DNA from: a bacterium
GTDB lineage: Bacteria > Planctomycetota > UBA1135 > GCA-002686595
NCBI GenBank assembly: GCA_024226735.1
Contig: JAAELL010000373.1
Location: forward strand, 1 to 33,510
Reading direction: 5' to 3'
DNA: 33,510 nucleotides
The notes below the pieces were generated by a model. The model did no database searches, was not told where the DNA came from, and saw only the letters and a program-made list of their open reading frames with translations. This document shows, one piece after another, positions 8,601-15,833 of this stretch. The first letter of the stretch is position 1. Each line of letters starts with the position of its first letter. The position numbers were made by a program, and so were the translations under genes.

Positions 8601-9070
8601 GCGAGGACCGCCGGCGGCGCGGGCTGTACGTCTTCCTGCGGCGCTCGATTCCATACCCGGCACTGGCGACGTTCGATGCGACTGGGCGCGAGAGCTGCAC
8701 CGTGCGGCGCTCGCGCACGAACACGCCGCTGCAGGCGTTCGTGACGCTGAACGATCCGGTGTACGTCGAGGCGGCCCAGGCACTCGCCCGTCGGATCGTG
8801 CGCGAGGGCGGCGAGACCACGCGCGCGCGCGCCAGCTACGGGCTCGAGCTGTGTCTCCTGCGGCAGCCGGACGAGGCGCGCGTCGACGTCGTGGAGGAGC
8901 TCTTCGCGACCGAGCTCGCGCACTACGCGGAGAACGAGGGTGCGGCGCGCGCGCTGGCGACCGATCCCCTCGGGCCGCTGGAGCCGGACGAGCCGGTCGT
9001 CGAGCTCGCCGCCTGGACCGTCGTCGCCAACGTGTTGCTCAATCAAGACGCCCTCTTGGTGAAGGACTGA
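5639..9070 (+). CDS. PSCyt1/DUF1549/DUF1553 cytochrome-like exported protein with discoidin-like insert
   Basis: 1143 residues. A signal peptide (about 1-17) precedes a planctomycete-type cytochrome C domain with CFVCH at 37-41, the single obvious covalent haem site. Next come DUF1549 (about 135-365; includes LGCAQCHSHKYDP, a second CxxCH) and DUF1553 (about 840-1100; NRLWARLFGRGIVET). Between them, at about 500-640, sits a region resembling an F5/8 type C (discoidin) carbohydrate-binding domain, with ATQSSTAYEGPARLAIDGD and WLELDLG. The family occurs in large numbers in Planctomycetota; biochemical function is unknown and a role in periplasmic polysaccharide processing or electron transfer is only suspected. 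The stop overlaps the next ATG by one base (TGATG), so it is coupled to the DUF1501 gene. The ATG at 5639 was chosen because the signal peptide begins there; no ribosome site is obvious. Confidence 0.9.
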   Translation: MPLRLSLVLLVLAAAASKPTDRVDYGRDVRPILSRNCFVCHGPDEGSRERELRLDRFDDATRDRGGYRAIVPGDSKESEVFLRILDDVDPMPPKDAGHTLAADEIEILRRWIDEGAEYAPHWAFVAPRQGPLPDVRDGAWPAGPIDRFVLARLEREGLAPSPRADRHTLARRVSLDLIGLPPTPDAVRAFVADEREDAYERFVDGLLASPAYGERWASVWLDLARYADSAGHGSDPLRVIWRYRDWVIDALNANMPFDVFTVEQLAGDLLPDATMEQRLATAFHRNTMTNTEGGTDDEEFRVAAVKDRAITTAQVWLGLTLGCAQCHSHKYDPLSHEDFYSFYAFFNQTADTDKNDDRPWIETPRTEDLEAVADLRARIAELEGALRTPEHDVAAARAAWEAEVLGDRGGWRILRATDLESRGGAGLVQQDDGSVLALGDSPDTDVYTVDAEAPFANVTALRLEVLPHDSLASGGPGRLPGIGNVVLNDITLAVAPRELGPVHYVRVTNVGDQEFLSLAELEVFRADENVARSAQATQSSTAYEGPARLAIDGDRNGDYHAGRSVTHTARERDPWLELDLGADVEVDRIRVWNRTDGGLQRRLAGFTVQAFDAERNLTWSAGVRNAPYDDLELDLREDYAPVLFGAVSADYSDADWGVELAVDADTDGQKGWGLNPQLGGSHVAVFETASPLAGDALRVTLRQEFGGHHTLGRFRLSVTDATPPRRALPHAVASALAAAPEERSPEQVAALERHYQTIDPVLARIRGAITEVEEQIVALAVPRTPVMVELPPDQRRKTHVMLRGNFLQPGVEVQPDVPGALHDWSHGEERDRLALARWIVDPANPLMARVTVNRLWARLFGRGIVETEEDFGTQGRPPTHPALLDWLALELVRTGWDVKALLKTVVMSSTYRQTSVVSAMHVERDPRNVLFTRGPRFRMEAEMVRDVLLATSGLLSTKMHGPSVYPPQPDGLWQAAFNGQRTWSESSGEDRRRRGLYVFLRRSIPYPALATFDATGRESCTVRRSRTNTPLQAFVTLNDPVYVEAAQALARRIVREGGETTRARASYGLELCLLRQPDEARVDVVEELFATELAHYAENEGAARALATDPLGPLEPDEPVVELAAWTVVANVLLNQDALLVKD

Positions 9071-10515
9071 TGACAAGCCCCATCGAGCTCACGCGCCGGC
9101 ACTTCCTCGGCGGCTCGAGCCTCGGCCTCGGCGCGATCGCGGCGTCGTCGCTCTTGGCGCGCGACGCCCTGGCCGGAACGCGTTTGGCCGGTACCGACCT
9201 GCCGCCGATTCCGCGGCTGCCCGGGAAGCCGCGTGCCAAGAACATCATCTACCTGCAGATGTCCGGCGCGCCGCCCCAGCACGACCTGTTCGACCCGAAG
9301 CCGAAGCTGAAGGAGCTTGACGGCGAGCTGTGTCCCAAGGAGTTCATCGAGGGCCGCCGGCTCGCGTTCATCAAGGGGCACCCGACGCTCTTGGGCTCGC
9401 CGTACCGGACGGTGCGCGTCGGGTCGCACGGCATGCAGGCGACCGAGCTCATGCCGAACTTCGCCGCGATCGCCGACGATGTGACGCTCGTGCGCTCGAT
9501 GTGGACGGATCAGTTCAACCACTCGCCGGCCGACCTCTTTCTGTTCACGGGCTCACCGATCGCTGGCGCGGCCTCGATGGGCTCTTGGATCACCTACGGG
9601 CTCGGCACGCTCAACGACAACCTGCCCGGGTTCGTCGTGATGGTGTCCGGCGGCAGCAACCCGACCGGCGGCAAGAGCGTCTGGTCCTCGGGCTTCTTGC
9701 CCTCGGAGTACCAGGGCGTGCGCCTGCGCGGGAAAGGCGACCCGATCCTGTACGTGTCCGACCCCGCCGGCATGACGCGGGAGGTGCGCCGGCGCAGCCT
9801 CGACGCGCTGAAGCGTCTCAACGAGCTCGAGCAGAAGGACTCGGGCGATCCCGAGACCGCGAGCCGCATCGAGCAGTACGAGCTCGCGTACCGCATGCAG
9901 TCCTCGGTCCCAGGCGTGATGGACATCGGGCGCGAGCCGGCGGACATGATCGAGCTCTACGGCGCGCGCCCAGGCGAAGCTTCGTTCGCGAACAACTGTC
10001 TGCTCGCGCGGCGCCTCGTCGAGTCGGGGGTGCGCTACGTGCAGCTGTACGACTGGGGCTGGGACATCCACGGCACGAGCCCCGGCGACGACCTGATCAC
10101 CGCCCTGCCGAAGAAGTGCAAGGAGGTCGACCGGCCGATCGCAGCGCTCGTGCTGGACCTGAAGCGCCGCGGACTGCTCGACGAGACGCTCGTCGTGTGG
10201 GGCGGCGAGTTCGGGCGCACGTCGATGAACGAGAAGCGCGGCGGCTCGGTCTACCTCGGTCGCGACCACCACCCCGACTGCTTCACGATCTGGATGGCGG
10301 GCGCCGGGATCCCGGGCGGGCGCATCGTCGGCTCGACCGACGAGTTCGGCTACTCGATCACCTCCGACCCGATCGGGGTGCACGACTTGCAGGCGACGAT
10401 CCTCGCCTTGCTCGGTCTCGACGCGCAGCGCTTCCGGTATCCGTACCGGGGGCTCGAGCAGCGCTTGATCGGCCCGGCGGCGGGGCCGCGCGTCGCCGGC
10501 GAGCTGATGGGCTGA
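9070..10515 (+). CDS. DUF1501 Tat-exported protein
   Basis: 481 residues. The N-terminus carries a twin-arginine signal (TRRHFLGGSSLGLG at 8-21, hydrophobic to about residue 34, ending near ALAG). The rest is DUF1501, a sulfatase/alkaline-phosphatase-superfamily-like fold; visible landmarks are QMSGAPPQHDLFDPKP, WDIHG, VVWGGEFGRTSMNE and GRDHHPDCFTIWMAG. DUF1501 is found almost exclusively beside PSCyt1/DUF1549/DUF1553 genes, as here, where it overlaps the previous stop by one base. The pair probably works together outside the cytoplasmic membrane. Export through Tat suggests cytoplasmic folding or cofactor loading. Enzymatic activity is not known. It ends 11 nt before the convergent M55 gene, and no terminator hairpin is evident in the gap. 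Confidence 0.9.
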   Translation: MTSPIELTRRHFLGGSSLGLGAIAASSLLARDALAGTRLAGTDLPPIPRLPGKPRAKNIIYLQMSGAPPQHDLFDPKPKLKELDGELCPKEFIEGRRLAFIKGHPTLLGSPYRTVRVGSHGMQATELMPNFAAIADDVTLVRSMWTDQFNHSPADLFLFTGSPIAGAASMGSWITYGLGTLNDNLPGFVVMVSGGSNPTGGKSVWSSGFLPSEYQGVRLRGKGDPILYVSDPAGMTREVRRRSLDALKRLNELEQKDSGDPETASRIEQYELAYRMQSSVPGVMDIGREPADMIELYGARPGEASFANNCLLARRLVESGVRYVQLYDWGWDIHGTSPGDDLITALPKKCKEVDRPIAALVLDLKRRGLLDETLVVWGGEFGRTSMNEKRGGSVYLGRDHHPDCFTIWMAGAGIPGGRIVGSTDEFGYSITSDPIGVHDLQATILALLGLDAQRFRYPYRGLEQRLIGPAAGPRVAGELMG

Positions 10516-10526
10516 ATGAGAGCCCC

Positions 10527-11324
10527 TCAGGCGACGAACTGCAGCAGCCGCAAGACCTCGAACCAGTCCTCGCTCTCGAAGACGACCGACGTCGGCGTCT
10601 CCAAGCTAGCACCCGGATAGAACGACGAGCGGTAGGCGCGGCGCTGATCGATGTACTGGATCTCGACGGCGAAGCGTTCCGGCAGGGACTGGAAGGAAAG
10701 CAGCTCGCCGGTCAGCGCGCGCTGGACGCCCTCGCGGATCGCGGCCTGGGCATTGCCCGGATGGAGGGCGACGGTCGACGCCCCCTCGCCGCGCAGGACG
10801 GCGACCGTCTCGATCCGCTCGTCGAACTGCCGTACGTCGGCGCAGAGCTGCTCGTCGCCCGACACGAACGCCACGGGGACCTTATCGAGCGCGGCGGCGA
10901 ACGTGTGCAACAGGAACTCGGAGGCGAGCGTGCCGTTGACGCGGATCGAGGCGATCGTCTTCGACGAGAGGGTGTGGGCGAGCGGGTTACCGCCGCGCCC
11001 GGCCGCGGAGTGCCAGCCGACGAACAGTACGGCGTCGAAGGTCGCGTCGAGCTCCTGCACCATGCAGTACGGGTGGCCGCTCCAGCCGCGCACCATGCGC
11101 GCCTCGCGCGGCAGGTGTTCGGCGAACACGTTGCGGCCGCTCGCGTGCGCGTCCTTGACGAGGATCTCGGTCGCGCCGGCGGCGATGGCGCCCTCGCACG
11201 CGGCGATCACTTCCTCGGTCATGCGCTCGCGGAACTCGGGGTAGGCCTCGCTCTCGCGGCTCGCCTCCGACCAATCGGTGATTCCGCAGACGCCCTCGAT
11301 GTCGGCGCTGATGTAGACCTTCAT
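10527..11324 (-). CDS. dppA: M55-family D-aminopeptidase (DppA-like)
   Basis: 265 residues, full length for the M55 family. Motifs align with Bacillus subtilis DppA: zinc ligands Asp8 and Glu10 in SADIEG, His60 in VKDAH, His105 in GWHSAAG and Glu136 in NGTLASEFLL, plus the catalytic His117 in AHTLSS. The family cleaves N-terminal D-amino acids such as D-Ala from short D-peptides and forms a decameric ring. No signal peptide is seen, so it should be cytoplasmic. Its ATG overlaps the sulfatase stop (ATGA), making it the last gene of a minus-strand run. Unusually, no dipeptide transporter genes are nearby, unlike the Bacillus dpp operon. Substrate is inferred from family only; recycling of peptidoglycan-derived D-peptides is one possibility. 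Confidence 0.88.
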   Translation of the reverse strand: MKVYISADIEGVCGITDWSEASRESEAYPEFRERMTEEVIAACEGAIAAGATEILVKDAHASGRNVFAEHLPREARMVRGWSGHPYCMVQELDATFDAVLFVGWHSAAGRGGNPLAHTLSSKTIASIRVNGTLASEFLLHTFAAALDKVPVAFVSGDEQLCADVRQFDERIETVAVLRGEGASTVALHPGNAQAAIREGVQRALTGELLSFQSLPERFAVEIQYIDQRRAYRSSFYPGASLETPTSVVFESEDWFEVLRLLQFVA

Positions 11325-12805
11325 TCGTCGTCCTCGGAAGCGAGTAGGGGGTTGGCGCGCGGCTCGCGCGCGCCGATGTCCTTGCGCCAGGCGGCCAGCC
11401 GGGCCTCGAGTCGCGTGGCGATCTCGGGCTCATCGGCCGCGCGGTCGGTCTGTTCGCCGGCGTCCCCCGCGAGGTCGTACAGCTCGGACGGCCGGTCGCC
11501 GAAGAAGTCGATCAGCTTCCAGTCGCCGGCACGGATCGCGCTGCCCGGCCAGCCGCCCTGGTTGCCCCAGTGGGGGTAGTGCCAGAAGATCGCGTCGCGC
11601 TCGGGCTCGCCGCGACCGGCCAGGAGCGGCACGAGGCTCGTCCCGTCGAGGTGCTGCTCGGGCCGTGCATCGAGGCCGAGCGCTTCGAGCACCGTCGGGA
11701 ACACGTCGGTCGACACGATCGGCGTCGCGCACTCGGTCCCCGCTTTGGCGTGACCCGGCCAGCGGATCGCGCACGGTTCGCGCACGCCGCCCTCGTAGAG
11801 CCAGCCCTTGCCGGCGCGCAGGGGCAGGTTGCTCGTCGGATGGCCCTCGCTCGTCGACAGGCCGCCGTTGTCGGAGAAGAAGACGACGAGCGTGTCGCCC
11901 GCGAGCCCGAGCTCATCGAGCGCGTCGAGCACCGCTCCCGCGGCCTCGTCCATCGCCTCGACCATCGCGGCGTAGACGGCGTGCTCCTGGACCTCGCGGA
12001 CCTTGCGCTCGCCCTCTTTGCCCCACTGGGCCTCTAGTCCGAGCTTGGCCTTCTTCGCCTTGTACTTCTCCACGAGGTCCGGCCGGCCCATGAGCGGCGT
12101 GTGCACCGAGTAGAAGCTGAGCATAGCGAAGAACGGCTCGTCCTTGTGCTCGCGGATGAAGCGCACGGTCTCCTCGGCGAGGCGCGCCGGCAGGTGGTCG
12201 CCCTCTTTCGACTCCAGGCCGGGCATGTCGAACGGGTGGAAGTACTTGCCGCGGCCGTACGGGCCGCCGCGGTGGTGTCCGGCGACGTTGACGTCGAAGC
12301 CTTGGTCGTTCGGCGTGTGTCCCTCGCCACCGAGGTGCCACTTGCCGGCGAAGAACGTCGCGTAGCCGGCCTCCTTCAGGGCCTCGGCGAGCGTGACTTC
12401 CTCGAGCGGCAGGTGCGCGACGTAGGGCGCCGGCAGGAGCGGCAGCTTCTGGAACCGGCGCAGCCGCTTCGTGCCCGCAGCCGCGAGGATCGCATCGGGC
12501 TGCGCGGCGCCGAAGAAGTCCGTCGTCGCCATGCGTGCCGGGTAGCGGCCCGTCATGAGGCTCGCGCGCGTCGGGCTGCACACCGGGCACGCCGCGTAGG
12601 CCTGGGTGAACTGCACCCCGCTCGCGGCGAGCGCGTCGAGGTTGGGCGTTTCGTAGAACGTGTCCGGGTTCTGGAAGCCGACGTCCATGTACCCGAGGTC
12701 GTCGGCGAGCAGGATCAAGACGTTTGTCGGCCGTTCGGTCTGCTGCGCCGCGAGCGGCGCGAGCGAGACGAGAACCGGAAGGATGCGGCGCAGGGGGACG
12801 TGCAT
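11321..12805 (-). CDS. Exported arylsulfatase-family sulfatase
   Basis: 494 residues. A signal peptide (about 1-21, ending LAAQQ) precedes a complete sulfatase domain: metal-binding ADDLGYMDVG from 34, formylglycine signature CSPTR at 76-80 (Cys76 converted), GKWHLGG, and FFSDNGG near 305. The C-terminal subdomain includes RAGDWKLIDFFGD and the final LYDLAGDAGEQTD stretch typical of the family. It is more conventional than the sulfatase at 1983-3386 and clearly not a recent duplicate of it. Substrate unknown. The gene starts 20 nt after the putative lipoprotein and overlaps the M55 gene by four bases, so these three are very likely one transcript. The ATG at 12805 was chosen because it gives the signal peptide; there is no obvious ribosome site. 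Confidence 0.9.
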   Translation of the reverse strand: MHVPLRRILPVLVSLAPLAAQQTERPTNVLILLADDLGYMDVGFQNPDTFYETPNLDALAASGVQFTQAYAACPVCSPTRASLMTGRYPARMATTDFFGAAQPDAILAAAGTKRLRRFQKLPLLPAPYVAHLPLEEVTLAEALKEAGYATFFAGKWHLGGEGHTPNDQGFDVNVAGHHRGGPYGRGKYFHPFDMPGLESKEGDHLPARLAEETVRFIREHKDEPFFAMLSFYSVHTPLMGRPDLVEKYKAKKAKLGLEAQWGKEGERKVREVQEHAVYAAMVEAMDEAAGAVLDALDELGLAGDTLVVFFSDNGGLSTSEGHPTSNLPLRAGKGWLYEGGVREPCAIRWPGHAKAGTECATPIVSTDVFPTVLEALGLDARPEQHLDGTSLVPLLAGRGEPERDAIFWHYPHWGNQGGWPGSAIRAGDWKLIDFFGDRPSELYDLAGDAGEQTDRAADEPEIATRLEARLAAWRKDIGAREPRANPLLASEDDE

Positions 12806-12825
12806 GGCCCCAAGGATACAGACCC

Positions 12826-13362
12826 TCAGCCGCGCCGCCTGTAGCCGGCCGGACCGGTCTCCGGGCGTACCGCCTCGAGTCCGACCTCCCAGACCCAGTC
12901 CTGGGTGAGGTGGATGCCGTGCGTCGGAAGCTCGAACCACGTCGAGTACGTGCTGTTCGGCGTCAGCTTGAGCGCGTGCGGGAAACGCAGCGTCATCTCC
13001 TCCGCTTGCTCCGCGCCGGTCGCAGGATCGCGCGCGGTGAGCGAGACGATCGCCTCGCGCATCGGCAGGCCGGAGGTGTTCACGAAGGTGTAGCGAACCT
13101 TCAGCATCTCCTTGCCGAGTCGGCCGACGAGCTCGCAGCGGTTGAGGATCACCGTTCCCTCGTTGCCGAAGTCGAGCGCCTGCGGCATCGGGTACTTGCC
13201 CTCGAACTCGCCGCGCGCATCGGCGAAGGCGGACAGCTCCGCCTCGTGCTGGACCTTCATGCGCGCCAAGAGGTCCTTCTCGAACGTATCGGTCGCCGCG
13301 CACGAGGCGGCAGCGTAGAGAATCGGTACGAGGATGAGTGTGTGAGTGAGTCTTCGGCTCAA
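12826..13362 (-). CDS. Unrecognised secreted protein or lipoprotein
   Basis: 178 residues, no family recognised. The N-terminus is a short hydrophobic signal (THTLILVPILYAAASC) with a possible lipobox ending at Cys21. Residues 60-165 look like a beta-sandwich, with alternating hydrophobic strands, YTFVNTSGLPM, FPHALKLTP and YSTWFELPTHGIH. The only start in this frame that includes the signal is TTG at 13362, with a weak GAG upstream, so the start is less certain than for its neighbours. It lies 63 nt after the kinase and 20 nt before the sulfatase on the same strand. An envelope protein serving the sulfatase is plausible but is inference. Confidence 0.65.
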   Translation of the reverse strand: MSRRLTHTLILVPILYAAASCAATDTFEKDLLARMKVQHEAELSAFADARGEFEGKYPMPQALDFGNEGTVILNRCELVGRLGKEMLKVRYTFVNTSGLPMREAIVSLTARDPATGAEQAEEMTLRFPHALKLTPNSTYSTWFELPTHGIHLTQDWVWEVGLEAVRPETGPAGYRRRG

Positions 13363-13425
13363 GGTGGTCTCGCAGTGTGTGGGACCGGCCCCGCTACCGA
13401 TGATAAGGCACAGCTGCCAATTCGG

Positions 13426-15024
13426 TCAGAACCACTGCGTCAACGCGTTCCAAACGGCCTGGAAGAACTCATCCCCCGACTCGAACGTGTGCCGGCCAAT
13501 CGGGTTGCCGCCGTGGGCGAGGACGCCGATCGCCTGGCCGCCGAGCGCCGCGAGCCCGATCGCGAGCCCGCCGATCGCCATCAGCCCGACCGAGACGCCG
13601 CCGAACGTCACCCCGCCGAGCGCGATGCCGGCCCAAACGAACACGCCCATCGCCACGCCGCCGAACGCGAGCCCGCCGAACGCGACGGGGGCGCAGGCGA
13701 TGCCGCCGACCGCGACCTCGCCGACCGCGAACCAACCCTTGGCGACGCGCACGGGCTCGCCCGGCATGCGCGGTCCGTGGTGGACGTGGATGAGCGGTAG
13801 GCCGAGGAACGTCGCGGCCGACTTGTACTCGCGCTGCAGCGTGCCGTGGTGGCAGATCCCGGAGTTCTGGAACAGGCCCATCACGCGGTTCGAGAAGCCA
13901 CCGGACTCAGCGCCCGCGCGCGTCAACCGTCCGCTCGCGATCGCGTCGAGCTCGGTCGAGAGCTCGATCGCGCCCGTGTAGCGATCCTCGGGCCGGCGCG
14001 CCATCGCCTTGCGCACGACCGCGTCGAAGTGTCGCGTCACCTGGCGTTCGACGGCGCGCGGCGAGGGCGGAAAGCCGCGCCGGATCGACTCGAGCACCTC
14101 ATAGAAGCTGTCGCCTTCGAACGGCCGCTGGCCGACGAGGCCTTCGTAGAGCGTGACGCCGAACGAGTACACGTCGCTGCGGTGGTCGACGGGGTCTTGG
14201 ATCACCGCCGCCTGCTCGGGCGACATGTAGTACGGCGTGCCCAGCGGCTCGCCGGTCAGCGACAGCGCCGGGTCGCCATCGTTCTTGGCCAGCCCGAAGT
14301 CGGCGATCACAGCGCGCCCGTCGGCGTGGATCAGGATGTTGGAGGGCTTGATGTCACGGTGCACCATCCCGAGCTCGTGCGCGAGCCCGACCGCGCGGAC
14401 GACCGGCGCGAGCAACTTCGCGAGCGCTTGCTCGTACGTCATCGAGCCGAGAGCGAGGTCCATGATCCCCGTCGCGCGCGCGAGGTCGGACGCGGTCCAC
14501 GCCTCCTCGGTCGCCGGCAACCCCGCGAACGCATCGGACAGCGTCTTGCCGTGCACGAGCTCCATCGCGATGTAGTGGTGCCCCAGGCACTCGCCGACGC
14601 CGAAGATCTGCACGATGTGCGGGTGCTGCAGGCGCGCCACGGCCAGCGCCTCGCGCTTGAAGCGATCGACGTGCTTGGGCTCGAAGGCGAGCCCGGGGCG
14701 CAGGACCTTGAGCGCGACGCGGCGCTCGAGGTCGGCTTGCTCGGCCTCGTACACGACCGCCATGCCGCCGCGCCCGATCTCGCGCACGATGCGGTAGCCG
14801 TCGAGCTCGGTTCCTGGTCCGATCGGCTGCGGTGCGCCCGAGGTGGCCGCGAGCCCGGCTCGGATCATGCGGAAGCAGCGCTCGAGCGCCGGACGGTGGG
14901 CCTGGTCGACGCGCGCGAGGAGGTCGGCGGTCTGCTCGCCGCGGCCGGCGTGGACGCGGTCGGAGTACTCGGCGACGAGCCGGTCGAGGAGGTCGTCCAG
15001 CGTGCTGGAGGGGTCGGGAGACAT
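13426..15024 (-). CDS. Ser/Thr protein kinase with Gly/Ala hydrophobic-repeat C-terminus
   Basis: 532 residues. A ~70-residue helical N-terminus is followed by a complete kinase domain (about 76-350): GRGGMAVVYEA near 85, VALKVL with the catalytic lysine at 106, HRDIKPSN, DFGLAKND and GTPYYMSPEQ. The C-terminal ~140 residues contain GLPLIHVHHGPRMPGEPVRV followed by a run of five-residue units of the type GGxAxG (AVGGIAC, AFGGLAFGG, ALGGVTFGG, AIGGLAIGL). That domain recurs in unrelated bacterial proteins as a GLPLxH plus Gly-rich repeat; its function is not known and it may be membrane-associated or form a small solenoid. There is no ordinary single membrane segment. The ECF sigma gene is 71 nt upstream on the same strand, a common Planctomycetota arrangement. 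The ATG at 15024 was chosen over a long upstream extension of low-complexity arginine-rich sequence. Confidence 0.88.
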   Translation of the reverse strand: MSPDPSSTLDDLLDRLVAEYSDRVHAGRGEQTADLLARVDQAHRPALERCFRMIRAGLAATSGAPQPIGPGTELDGYRIVREIGRGGMAVVYEAEQADLERRVALKVLRPGLAFEPKHVDRFKREALAVARLQHPHIVQIFGVGECLGHHYIAMELVHGKTLSDAFAGLPATEEAWTASDLARATGIMDLALGSMTYEQALAKLLAPVVRAVGLAHELGMVHRDIKPSNILIHADGRAVIADFGLAKNDGDPALSLTGEPLGTPYYMSPEQAAVIQDPVDHRSDVYSFGVTLYEGLVGQRPFEGDSFYEVLESIRRGFPPSPRAVERQVTRHFDAVVRKAMARRPEDRYTGAIELSTELDAIASGRLTRAGAESGGFSNRVMGLFQNSGICHHGTLQREYKSAATFLGLPLIHVHHGPRMPGEPVRVAKGWFAVGEVAVGGIACAPVAFGGLAFGGVAMGVFVWAGIALGGVTFGGVSVGLMAIGGLAIGLAALGGQAIGVLAHGGNPIGRHTFESGDEFFQAVWNALTQWF

Positions 15025-15095
15025 GCAGGTTCCGGCGTGGGGTGCCGCGCGACTCGCCGCGGAATCGGTGGAATTCTTTCCGAGCACGCCGCGCG

Positions 15096-15647
15096 TCAGC
15101 GGGTCGCGGCCTCCCAGGCCTCGAGGGCGCGCCGGTAGAGCGAGTGTACTGCGGGCTCGCTGCGTCCCATGCGCCGGCCGGTCTCGGCGGCCGAGAGACC
15201 CTCGAATTGGCGCAGTCCGAGCACCCGCCTGTGGTCGGGGCTCAACGCGCGGTACGCGGCCGCGAGGCGCCGCATCTCCTCCGCTCCACAGGCGCGCGTC
15301 GCCGGGCCGGGCGCGGGGGCGACGACGCGACTCTCGTGGGTGCCGGCGATGCTCCAAGCCGATCGGACCAGCGGGGACGCCTGCCCATCGCGCTTGGCCG
15401 CGCGCAGCGCGCGTGCGACGTCGACCACGACGTTGCGCGCGAGTGCGTTGAGCCAGCGCCTGAGCGCCTCGTCCCCGTGCTCCGTGCCGGGGACGAGCTC
15501 GGGGCGACCGAGGGCGCGCACGAACACCTCTTGCACGAGGTCTTCGGGCTCGACGCGCGAGCGCACCGCGCGCCCGGCGAGGTGCTCCATCAACAGGTGC
15601 AGCCGCTGGCCTTCCGCGGCGAGGCGTTCTCCGAGCGCGCTGGACAT
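15096..15647 (-). CDS. ECF-type RNA polymerase sigma factor
   Basis: 183 residues. Region 2 carries RVEPEDLVQEVFVRAL (about 31-46) and a following WLNALARNVVVDVARA, the -10 recognition helix. Region 4 carries ALSPDHRRVLGLRQFEGLSA and the helix-turn-helix SAAETGRRMGRSEPAVHSLYRRA at the C-terminus. No anti-sigma gene is adjacent; the kinase 71 nt downstream is the likely regulator, as in other planctomycete sigma-kinase pairs (inference). The ATG at 15647 has AGGG a few bases upstream. This is the first gene of the minus-strand run down to the M55 peptidase. Confidence 0.9.
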   Translation of the reverse strand: MSSALGERLAAEGQRLHLLMEHLAGRAVRSRVEPEDLVQEVFVRALGRPELVPGTEHGDEALRRWLNALARNVVVDVARALRAAKRDGQASPLVRSAWSIAGTHESRVVAPAPGPATRACGAEEMRRLAAAYRALSPDHRRVLGLRQFEGLSAAETGRRMGRSEPAVHSLYRRALEAWEAATR

Positions 15648-15833
15648 GGGGCCCTAACTAGCGCACCGAGGCGAGTCACGCCACCGGAGCGGCTTCTTTT
15701 GGGGCACGTACGACCCTGTGCGCATAAATACGCGTCCATCGGCGTAAGCTGGGCGGGATTGGTGCGTAGATCAACTACGCAGACGGTTCTCGACCCGACT
15801 GCAAGGCGTGCGCGCCGATAGGATTCCGCACCC
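15648..15833. promoter_or_regulatory. Divergent intergenic region, sigma factor / radical SAM gene
   Basis: 186 nt separate the starts of the sigma factor and radical SAM genes, and it is clearly less GC-rich than the coding DNA (for example GCGCATAAATACGCG at about 15720-15734). Promoters for both genes must lie here. A perfect inverted repeat is listed separately. I see no RNA gene. Confidence 0.4.
15763..15781. promoter_or_regulatory. Perfect 7-bp inverted repeat, possible operator
   Basis: TGCGTAG-ATCAA-CTACGCA lies 53 nt before the GTG of the radical SAM gene. Its position and perfect symmetry fit a dimeric repressor site, or a small hairpin in the leader of that gene. No regulator can be assigned. 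Confidence 0.35.
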
